Positions 37,901 to 49,009 of a stretch of 64,000 nucleotides of DNA are shown here, piece by piece. Source of the DNA: Glandiceps talaboti (taxonomy: Eukaryota > Hemichordata > Enteropneusta > Spengelidae); contig NC_135563.1 of assembly GCF_964340395.1 (NCBI RefSeq), positions 19,992,151-20,056,150 of the forward strand. The letters run 5' to 3'. Positions within the stretch are counted from its first letter, which is position 1; each line of letters opens with the position of its first letter. The position numbers and the translations under genes were made by a program. The notes beneath the pieces were generated by a model. That model was not told the origin of the DNA and ran no database searches. It saw only the letters and a list, made by a program, of their open reading frames with translations.

Positions 37901-38755
37901 CTAATTTACGGTTATGCGAATTGCGCATATTAATATAGTAACTTCTAAAACATACAGGTGTGTATGTTATATGAACTATATTCTATGCACTGATACAAAT
38001 TAAGAAAAAAACAAACAATGAATCGACGTGAAACATCGTCTATCACAAATGAACAGAAAACGTTTTTGTTTGAATACTACAAGGAAGACTAAAAGATTCT
38101 TGCATTTTTAGTTGGTTTTCAAGTCCTGAATGAAAACATCCACTTTTCAGGCACAAATAACCTGCCTGCTGACTGGATATGTGACTCTGCTATATTTTAT
38201 CGTTCATCATCATGAGTCACAGAGAGACAGTCTATAGACAAGCTAGAGCAACAAGGATCTACTCTGACGCAGCATTCTCATTGTGTTCTGCGATTGACTT
38301 TTTGTACGGATTTGACGAGACGCGAGCTTAGTAAAGTATTCTCCTATTAGTTAAGTGTGCTTACCGCTGTAATTTGGATCCGTCCATTGATGAAATCATC
38401 AGATGTTACATAGTGATGAGTAGTCAAGCCCAGAGGCTGACATTTGGAATAAAAATAAACATTAGAGCATGTCCACACATATTTTATGAGGTAGAAAGGA
38501 ATTACAAACATCTATAGCAACGGGACACAAGGGGCAAAATCATAATATTAGTTTCAAAAACTATTCGAGTTGGAGTGGCTAGACATCCTTAAGATGTATG
38601 GTTTCAAAATGAAAGCTTACGTCATCATTCTAATACTATTTGCAGTAATAAGGGATAACCTTTGGTTGACGTAATCAAAGAAAAAACATTACATGAAAAA
38701 TATATTTTTTTAAATCCCATAAAAGCCTAGCGATGACGTTATTATCTACACTCAC
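31901..38755. other. simple-repeat-poor downstream flank of the receptor; candidate regulatory DNA
   Basis: About 6.9 kb with no microsatellite and no recognisable exon. Open frames (31821-32162, 32573-32978, 33553-33738, 35588-35812, 36274-36486, 37290-37523) are short and motif-free. Several stretches have balanced composition and motif-like words, including a perfect 6-bp inverted repeat TTGTTC-CATT-GAACAA at 32472-32487 resembling paired SOX sites. Confidence 0.35.
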
Positions 38756-38800
38756 ATCATCTCTCTGTCTCTCTCCCCTCCACCCTCTCTCTTCTCTGTT
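38756..38800. repeat. CT-rich low-complexity tract
   Basis: Runs of CTCT and CCCT mark the right edge of the repeat-poor island. Confidence 0.75.
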
Positions 38801-39059
38801 CATACCTACTGCCAACAATATTTTGACTAATCATTAATCAGTGCATCACCCATTCTTCTCTCAGACTGCTGCAAAAGTAGCTTTTTGTGAATTGCCACCT
38901 GTATGCTTAACCTCTAACCGCTGCATCGTAACACTCTGCATAGCCAGGTCCATATAGCTATAAACCTATTGTTAGGTCTGCATACGTCATTGTACTACGT
39001 ATACATGTACATTAGTATATCTACTGCATCTTCTAGTTATTTAAGGACCACTGTCTGTA

Positions 39060-41690
39060 AACTACATTGCTAAGTCTTAAATTTGTGGATTACTATCGAC
39101 AGTGTCTCTATCGACATTTGTTTAGAGAAAACTGTCATATAGGGATGACAACGGTTCATTTCTATGTTACTTCTGCGATATTTACTAACTACACATTGTC
39201 TATACATAGTAATCACTGCAACGTGATGTCCAATAGTTCGTTGTTTATACTTTACTGCAGCCATATTTATTTATTACACGTTGTTTATACTTACTGTAAC
39301 AATGATGTCTAATATTCGCAGTCTATGTTTACTGCAGCATTATTTACTGATTACACATTGTATATACATCATTGTCATTGCTGCAACGTGATGTTTACTA
39401 CTTTTCGTCTATGTTTTACTGCAGCGATATGATTAACTACACGTCATCTATAGTTACTGCAATAATTGTGCCTAATGGTTCATTCTGTTTGCTGCAGCGA
39501 TATTTGTTTACCGCACATTGTCTGTACATTGGAGTTACTGCAACAATGGTGTGCCTTATGTTTGTTGTCTTCGTTCACCACTGCAATATTTATTGACTAC
39601 ATGTTGTCTATAGCTGCAGCAATAATGGTGTTCAATGGTTCAACTTCAATGCTCACTGCTGTGATATGATTGTCTATACACTGTAGTTACTGTAACACGA
39701 TGCTTAATGGCTCGTTGTCTATATTTACTCCAGCCGATGATTATTGACGACAAATTTTCTATACATTGTAGTTACTGCAATGTGATGACTAATGGTTCGT
39801 TGTCTATGCTTACTGAAGTGCTATTATTAACTACACATTGTATATAGTTACTGCAACAAACAATGATGCCTTATAGTTATTTGTCTATGTTTACTGCAGT
39901 TGACTACTCATTGTCTATACATTGTAGTTACTGCAACGTGATGACTAATGGTTCGTTGTTTATGCTTACTGAAGTGCTATTATTGACTACACATTGTATA
40001 TAGTTACTGCAACAATGATGCCTTATGGTTATTTGTCTATGTTTACTGCAGTTGACTACTCATTGTCTATACATTGTAGTTACTGCAACGTGATGACTAA
40101 TGGTTCGTTGTTTATGCTTACTGAAGTGCCATTATTGACTGCACATTGTCTATAGTTACTGCAATAGTGCCCTATGATTAGTTGTATATGTTTACTGCAG
40201 TTGACCACACATTGTAGTTACTGCAACGTGATGACTAATCGTTCGTTGTTTATACTTACTGAAGTGCCATTATTGACTGCACATTGTCTATAGTTACTGC
40301 AATAGTGCCCTATGATTAGTTGTCTATGTTTACTGCAGATGACTATACATTGTGTATACATTGTAGTCACTGCAACGTGATGACTAATGGTTCGTTGTTT
40401 ATGCTTACTGAAGTGCCATTATTGACTACACATTGTCTATAGTTACTATAACAATGATGCCTTATGGTTAGTTGTCTATGCTTACTGCAGTATTATTTAT
40501 TGAGGATACATTGTCTATATATTGTAGTTACTGCAACGTGATGACTAATGGTTCGTTGTCTATACTTACTGAAGTGCCATTATTGACTCCACATTGTATA
40601 TGGTTACTGCAATAGTGCCCTATGATTAGTTGTCTATGTTTACTGCAGTTGACTACTCATTGTCTATACATTGGCTATACATTGTAGTTACTGCAACGTG
40701 ATGACTAATGGTTCGTTGTCTATACTTACTGAAGTGCCATTATTGACTCCACATTGTATATGGTTACTGCAATAGTGCCCTATGATTAGTTGTCTATGTT
40801 TACTGCAGTTGACTACTCATTGTCTATACATTGGCTATACATTGTAGTTACTGCAACGTGATGACTAATGGTTCGTTGTCTATACTTAGTGAAGTGCCAT
40901 TATTGACTGCACATTGTCTATAGTTACTGCAATAGTGCCCTATGATTAGTTGTATATGTTTACTGCAGTTGACTACACATTGTCTATACATTGTAGTTAC
41001 TGCAACGTGATGACTAATGGTTCGTTGTCTATGCTTATTGAAGTGCTATTATTGACTACACATTGTCTATAGTTACTGCAACAATGATGTCTTATGGTTA
41101 TTTGTCTATGTTTACTGCAGTATTATTTATTAACGACACATTATCTATACATTGTAGTTACTGCAACGTGATGACTTATGATTTGTTGTCTATAGTTACT
41201 GCAATAGTGCCCAATGATTAGTTGCCTATGCTTACTGCACTTGACTACACAATTGTCTACACATTGTAGTTACAGCAACAATGGTACCTAATGACTCCTT
41301 GTCTCTGTTTACTGCAGCGATATTTTTTTCTCCTACACATTGTCTTTACATTGTAGTTACTGCAACAATGGTGCCTTATGTTGGTTGTCTTTGTTCACTG
41401 CTGCAATATTTATTGACTACATGTTGTCTATAGCTGTAGCAACAATGGTGTTCAATGGATCGTCTTCTATACTTACTGCTGCAGCGATGTTTATCGTCAC
41501 ATATCGTCTACAGTGCTTGTTAAAGTATCGTGTCGTATGCATATGTACTGAAAAATTAACTCCGATTGCAAATTGTCCTAACCCTTTTACAACACTGTGC
41601 ATTATAAAATGTTGGCTGGAATACTAACTATAGCTATTGCAACACAATTTATCGGCAGATTATTCCCTACATAGTGCTACGAGAACTATA
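39060..41690. repeat. satellite array with monomer of about 75 bp and dimer of about 150-160 bp
   Basis: The motif GTTACTGCAA recurs through the array. One version, followed by CGTGATGACTAATGGTTCGT (or TGTGATGACTAA in the first copy), begins at 39771, 39927, 40079, 40217, 40366, 40527, 40687, 40847, 40996 and 41157, giving steps of 138-161 bp. Between successive copies lies a second version, followed by AATAGTGCCCTATGATTAG or ACAATGATGCCTTATGGTT. The array is thus a dimeric higher-order repeat of two diverged monomers, each also carrying TTGTCTATxxTTACTG and ACTACACATTGTCTATA. Copies from about 39690 to 41269 are similar to each other; the ends (about 39453-39690 and 41269-41505) are diverged from the core but resemble each other. 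Degenerate copies reach to about 39060 and 41690. Open frames within it are shadows. Confidence 0.93.
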
Positions 41691-42215
41691 TATATAAATA
41701 GTATATGAGAAATGACATCAGATCTATCGGATAAGAGATTTAATTTACTTAATCACGTATTAACAATTAATTAATGACACAGTTGTTTTTCAATGTGCAT
41801 TGATTAAATCAAATCAGCAGTTTGATATATTCCATAATTTGAATACAGTAATCAGTCCTTGTTTTGTGTAACAATGTCCGTACATAAATCTCTCAACGTA
41901 GTATGCCATCTCTATAAATTTCAAGTCCAAGCACGTCTCCTGGAAAATTAGTTAAACTTTGTATTGACAGGAAAATTGCTATGTGGTTTGTTGGAGCGAA
42001 CCAGCCCCTTGAACAAGTTAGGTGAAAGAGATGAATGGACGGTGATTGAAAATAGCTGGATTGGTTAATGTGTTAATATCAATGGAGAAATTAATTGAAG
42101 ATTTCATTATCGTATTATCATGTATCAAATTAATGTTAGTATCTTATAATAAGACCACCTTTACAATATTCACATGTACATTCACACAAAAAAACATTTC
42201 TAAATATAGGCTTTA
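41691..42215. other. non-coding DNA
   Basis: AT-rich sequence between the satellite and the TATG array with no open frame or structure of note. Confidence 0.55.
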
Positions 42216-42217
42216 GC

Positions 42218-42466
42218 GTATGTATGTATGTATGTATGTATGTATGTATGTATGTATGTATGTATGTATGTATGTATGTATGTATGTATGTATGTATGTA
42301 TGTATGTGTGTATGTGTGTATGTGTGTATGTGTGTATGTGTGTGTATGTGTGTATGGATGTATGGATGTATGTATGTATGTATGTATGTATGTATGTATG
42401 TATGTATGTATGTATGTATGTATGTATGTATGTATGTATGTATGTATGTATGTATGTATGTGTGTA
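42218..42466. repeat. (TATG)n array with TGTG and GATG variants in the centre
   Basis: About 250 bp of TATG units, with a central patch (about 42306-42366) of TGTG- and GATG-containing variants. All overlapping open frames on both strands are read-through of this array. Confidence 0.97.
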
Positions 42467-43005
42467 CATAATACATATACGTTAACATGTGTATGTTAAA
42501 GGTACATATGTACATGTAGGTATATTTGAATGTGTGTATTTTAGTTTGCAGCTATCCCACTGTTGATCAACCTATATCTCAAATTGTGTAAATATGAAAT
42601 ATGTTGTGTTTTCAAAACGCCAACTGTTTATTCTGTGAATGTTACTATCCAGCCTGGGTTTTAATAAAACACTTCTTGTTTAAAGAGACTGTATGTATTA
42701 TGTGCCTCGCTTCAGTGGACGATTGTAAGTTTTAAAGTCAACGCTAATACCATCTGTTCGCTGTCACATTCTCTAGTTTTGATAGACACTTAGTAGTGGG
42801 CTTCTAAGTATATACTATTGTATCATTTAATATCAATCAAGTATACCTTTTATTCTGACAATAACAATCTTCGTTCTCATTTCATAACAAAGCTATTAAA
42901 GGTCGTTTCTGAATTCAAACAATGTTTTTGATGACGTCAAACTTAATAACTATATTACTATGTAATAGCGGTTGCGGCGACGACGGCGACTACAATGACA
43001 ACGAT
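42467..43005. other. non-coding DNA
   Basis: No feature seen beyond AT-rich sequence. Confidence 0.5.
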
Positions 43006-43008
43006 GGT

Positions 43009-43047
43009 GATATCACGGGGACGACGACAACGACGATGGTGAGATTG

Positions 43048-43124
<77 letters not shown>

Positions 43125-43210
43125 GTGATGACGACGACGATGATGATGATGGTGAGGATGAGGATGAGGAGGAGAGGGGAGAGGAGGAGGAGGAGGACGA
43201 TGATGTCGTC
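43009..43210. repeat. (GAT)n trinucleotide array with GAC and GGA variants
   Basis: A pure GAT block of about 25 units (43049-43122) is flanked by GAC/GAT mixtures and followed by a purine-rich GAGGAG segment (about 43153-43197). Frames reading poly-Met, poly-His or poly-Ile across it, including 42990-43427 on the minus strand, are repeat artefacts. Confidence 0.95.
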
Positions 43211-46200
43211 GCTGACAGAGTGTATACAATGTAGGTCCGCGGCCTTCCATTGACAGTGAATATACACGACTCCTGTAGCTATGCAGTTCAAACTGACATC
43301 TGATCATTGCAAGCACTGCAGCGCAGTATACGAAGATAACCTTTCCAAAAACTAGAATTCTACATACGTAATTGATATTAAAGTGTTCAAAATCCTTCTT
43401 CGAGTAATCTACGTTTTCTTGAACCAAAAGCTTATACTGAAACCTACTAGTAAATTCAATACGTCCACCTTTATTTTCTAATTGGTTCTATAAAACATGC
43501 ATTCTAATTATCATCGTAAATAACTTTCGAATGTTTATCCCACTTAGTCCACATAAATATATGTTTATGGGCGAAACAGACTTATTCGTTGAAATCCAAT
43601 TTAAAATGTTCACAAAATTGACCTTGGGAACAAATTAGAACAGTTCGATGCTTTAAAATAGTTTTTTTCCCCCGTGAATGTTTTTGCGCCATGTCAACAC
43701 TGCCATGAAACTAAACAGTAAGCATTCGTTCAGTTAGTATTCGTTCGATTCATTTGAATTATCGTGTGTTGAAGATTTTCAGATATCTCAATCAGCATAG
43801 TACTCGATTAACATACAGCTGTGTGATTTAGAACACCACAGGCATTCCTCATTACATTCACTACGATCACAGACTTAAACCGTGCAAGTGTGATGGCATA
43901 TTTAAGCTGATAGTATCGGGGATTTTCCTACAAAGGTGTCGTTTCGTATGGAGTATGATAGCCGCTGGATGAATGAAGTAGTAAACGATGGTATACAAAA
44001 AGTGGGATTTTAAAGTCTCTGGACGTCGCCAAATGGATAATAAAAGGCCAAAAAATTGTAACCGCGGGTTAGAGTAATTTTCGTCGGGAAGAAACAACAG
44101 AGTTGACTCCCCCCCTGTAAAGATAACGCAGCAACGTGCCCCACAGAACAAATCCCTGACAAATCGGTCTAGTGCAATGATCCAGAAAGTTTGCTCCCAC
44201 CGCCTACTCTTGGAAATAATTTCCCAATATGCCAAGCTTCTCGTAAATATACATAAGGTCGAGTTAAGACTATCGTGGTGACACAAAAGGGTGGAATGAT
44301 AATCGTGGCTTCTCAAAGTTTCGTTTTTCTAGTGTAATTGAATTCAAAAGTAAGAAAATTAGTCGTCTGACCCGAAAACAGAATTCAGGAAAAAAGTGCA
44401 AAGTAAATGAAGAGCACGTGATAAGAAGCTTTAATCTGACCAGTGTCTAGTGGGAATAGATGTTAATTCCCATGCAAAAAAGTAGGGTTATTAATTTACC
44501 AGGAATACGACCATATTCTCAATTAAAAAAGCGTATGTTGTGGCATAACTGAATACGTTGTGCACTTCACGTCTCTCATGAAGAATTGAAGTGTAGATGT
44601 AATCAATATTTTTTAGTAATTCCTTTAGATTTGGTTCAGTTTAGCGTAAGTGGATGGGCAATTTCGTCTCCTCATCTTTGCATTGAGACAGCAGCCAGAC
44701 AAAAGAATCCGGTAAATTTGCATTTTATACTTGAATAGTTATCATGTTGGCAGCTATGATGAAATAGTTAGGAGAACAATCCCATATGGCGTACGGCTTG
44801 TTGAAGATTTCATTATTGCAAGTTTAGATTGGATGAAGCTGAGTTAGCTTAAGACTCTCTCAGAGATATAGCCATCATTTATAGATGATCTGGGCCACTG
44901 ATGCTGATTGTAATTACAGCACACCTTTTAAAGACGTTTTAAAACCTCAATCCTGTATTGCCATCGATTATTGGTTAGTACTGATCACCTGAGTGAAATT
45001 TAAATAAGTAGCTACCGCCGTTTTCAGAAAGTGACTATAGTTGATTATTTCATTGAATTGATGGAGGAGATCACGGCTGTCAATTATTTTTTACCAGGGT
45101 CACGTTGTATGATGTTACTGTCTTGGCCTCGAACGTACTTTGCTGGAATGTTACCTGCTGTGCGCTTCTTAGTTTTCATGGTGGGTAGCCTGCGACATCA
45201 ATAGTATGATTATATGACGAGAACGAATTTGAAACGGCATCCAGTATCTGGCATATTGCAATTCAGTTGTGTTTCGTATAAATATTACACTTTTTACCAG
45301 CGTGAATGTCTGTACCTTTGTGAGCGAACTAGGAAGCAGACGACAGTAAAAATGGGACATACACGTACAGATGTTATTAACTTGATGAATACCAATTTAT
45401 TTTGACATTTTACTCCAGCTTACATTTCTATTGTTATTTTGTTCTTTTCAATTGTCTGCATATATTAGTCTAGTAGTTATAAACTGCTTTTAATATTTAT
45501 TGTATTCAAAATGACAATCGTAGGGAAATTACAAAATTGTGCATAACATCTGTTTGGTTTATCAAATGAAAAGTTTCTTTGTCACGGTTGAAAGAATGCG
45601 CGATCATTGAACCTATTGACGGGTTAGCTTATGGCAATATTCAATACCAAATTTATAATTTGCTTGCAATGACATGCGTGATTTGATTGGTTAACAAGCT
45701 ATATATTTAACCATACAACTCTATTGATAGGCTCTGTAATGAGAGGGGTAATAAGACAAACATTCCGTCGTAAATTACTCTGAAAAGAGAGCTGTCTCAA
45801 CATGTTCATGCTATGTGTAGTTTAACAATGACTGTATCATTCTGTCTGAAAGATTTTAGTCTAATTACTTCGGATTTGTAGGAACCACGTGAAAACTACA
45901 AATCACGCTAACAACACTGTCGACGGCCCTGGACGTCAATTATAACAGCAGCGCATGTATGACAGGGACGAGATACTCGGCATTCAGGGATGTAGAATTA
46001 AGCGCAGTTAAATGTTAAATTTCTTTAATGAATGAAACAAAAATGATATGAACAGAAAATATGTATAAATTAAATTGTCCTCAGTGGATATCACGGAATT
46101 TAAAATCATTTAAAATGAAATCAACATGATATACATGAAGATGAATTTATGCTACCTTGTAATGGAATCGTCCAAATGACGCAATGATACCTGCATGTGA

Positions 46201-48215
46201 TGTTGCAGACACTTTAAATAGTCTGCGATATCAGTTATCAGATATAAGCAATATCTTTAATTAAAACTTTCAACATGGTGGCAGCGATGGGATAAGTCCT
46301 TTAAACCATTGGTTCTGAGACTAGTGTCCTTTTCCATGTCTGACAGCATATAAACCATGCTTTTTGAAATAGTTTGATATGGGGAAGGTCATGTTTTAGA
46401 GAAAGGAAATTGAGGGAGGGTCACTTTTTAGCACGGAGAGGGTCATGGTTAGGCAACAGCTCGGGTATGATTTCCCCCTCCCCCTGTAATTACGGACGAC
46501 TCCCTTATAATGGCGCACAATTCAATTAATTGCTTTTTATTCCTGTGAAATCTTCAGGGTATTTGAAGGGCTGTTTGCAATGTGCCATTGACCAAGACAC
46601 TGTTCACAACGTAGGTTAAGTTTACATCAACAGACTGAGATTGATTTTTATGTTGTGAAATATAATAAACAAATGGTTATCATACCGATATGTGGATGTT
46701 TTTTTCCATCACGCACAACAAATTTGCTGACGAATGAGATGTCAAGTAGCACTATACTAGTACTACACCATGTGCAAATTAGAAAGCAAACTGATCAATG
46801 AAATTTCTCCAGGATGAACTGTTACTTATACTAATTTATTCAGTGAATTATTTATTAAATGACGTTGGTAGTCCAATTAAGATATAATATCATATTTATA
46901 ACAGGAAAAATGTATATTCATCACACAACAGCACAGCCGTGACTTCCTACTAACAACGGTTCATAGAAGGGACGCATCTTAAGTTGTGTTTCATCCTATT
47001 AATTTAAAAAAAAAAGGAATCGGTAAGGACACATTTCAAAGATGTCTTTCTTGGTCTATGAATGTTACAATACCAATTACGCCTTGAGAGCGTGCTAAGA
47101 ATACACCTGTAACGCTACTGTTTGTTAACCTGTTTTCATAATCAGACACGGAATTCATAGATCAGCATTATAAAGTGAATACCCAATATGGCCATACCAT
47201 GTTGTTACAAAGTATCTATATACATCACCAGGCCAAGGTCATTGCCTTCTCAAGTTACATTATAAACTTATAAACCAATATCAGAAGAACTCAGTAATTG
47301 CATATCAGTTTCGTATTTGTTTATGAACTCAACAGCAGTAGCAACGCCCTTGACAATCACATGATGAATGATAAAGCCATATATATTATTAAACTCTGTT
47401 GCCTTAAATATTAATGATTTAGTATCAATAACACTATCAAATATTAACTAAACGCGATAACACTAAGCATGGATGCTAATCGCCTCAATGAGTTTCTTAG
47501 ACGAGGTTCTCCTGAGGTTTACTATCAGCGAAGCCTGCTTTTCTTTTGCTTACAATCAACCTCGAGGTACTATCCTCTAGAAAATTGCTTTCTTTTTTGA
47601 TACGCATATTATTTATAGAATGCAGACATGATTAGCTGAAAATGAGACTGGGGTATATTCTCTTGTTCATTTGTAACATAACATTCTGACCAGTGAGTTC
47701 ACGCAGTAATCTTTCATAGGCAGGTTATCAAGTCACTGTTATCATTTCGAAGGCAACAGATATGTGATTTCTGTCATAATCCATGTATACCAAAATAACC
47801 ACGGAGTAAACACTAGATAATACATAGGGGAAATAATGTTCTTGGCTATACATCTACAAACTGAAATCTTACCTACTAGTTTTTCTAGATTTGAAAATGT
47901 CACTATGTTTAGAGTAATACCACTCACAGTAACTGGCACATTTGACTGTAAATGTAGCTGTAGGCGTGCTGCTAGGGGAGCAGCGTGGACGACTAATGGT
48001 CTTTTTGATTTCAACTTGATTTTCTAGGGTTTAATTTACGTCCACTTTCAAATCTAGGTTCGGTGGTTAAGGTCGTCTGATTGACTAATTAAGTTGTGAT
48101 GAATCTGTGTATACAATATGCAGTGCATTGCCATTGGACATCCATGGTCGCCGCCCTTGAACCATGACAATGTTACTTCTTTTCGGTAACAGTTTTTGTA
48201 TGTTTTACGATTTTT
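43211..48215. other. non-coding DNA, mostly simple-repeat-free
   Basis: The longest non-repeat open frame apart from the receptor, 43867-44316 on the minus strand (149 codons), lies here but shows no recognisable domain or signal peptide. Frames at 45169-45405 and 47742-48027 overlap on both strands and look like chance. Positions about 44050-45100 have balanced composition. Confidence 0.45.
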
Positions 48216-48218
48216 GTG

Positions 48219-48636
<418 letters not shown>

Positions 48637-48637
48637 T

Positions 48638-48914
48638 GTATGTATGTATGTATGTATGTATGTATGTATGTATGTATGTATGTATGTATGTATGTATGTA
48701 TGTATGTATGTATGTATGTATGTATGTATGTATGTATGTACGTACGTATGTACGTACGTACGTACGTACGTACGTACGTACGTACGTTTGTATGTATGTA
48801 TGTATGTATGTATGTATGTATGTATGTATGTATGTATGTATGTATGTATGTATGTATGTATGTATGTATGTATGCATGCATGCATGCATGCATGCATGCA
48901 TGCATGCATGCATG

Positions 48915-48962
<48 letters not shown>

Positions 48963-49000
48963 CGTGCGTGCGTGCGTGTGTGTGCGTGCCTGCCTGCCTG
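48638..49000. repeat. block-structured tetranucleotide array TATG-TACG-TATG-CATG-CCTG-CGTG
   Basis: Consecutive near-pure blocks run: TATG (48640-48738), TACG (48739-48787), TATG (48791-48873), CATG (48874-48914), CCTG (48915-48961), CGTG/TGTG (48962-48986) and a final CCTG patch. Each neighbouring block differs by one base per unit. All overlapping frames are read-through. Confidence 0.97.
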
Positions 49001-49009
49001 TGTGTTCTG

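Noticed and set aside
39466-41627. Several frames of 60-95 codons in the satellite
   Set aside because: They recur only because the satellite unit recurs, and they lack a start or stop pattern conserved across copies.
42200-42515. Overlapping open frames of 83-100 codons on both strands reading Tyr-Val-Cys-Met or Tyr-Ile-His-Thr
   Set aside because: A stop-free tetranucleotide array translates to the same cyclic peptide in every frame; there is no gene signal outside the array.
42990-43427. 145-codon minus frame with a poly-His tract
   Set aside because: It arises from the GAT array plus chance flanks; no recognisable domain.
43867-44316. 149-codon minus-strand frame, the longest outside repeats after the receptor
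   Set aside because: No recognisable family, signal peptide or supporting splice structure. Length alone is not enough, though an expressed-sequence check would be worthwhile.
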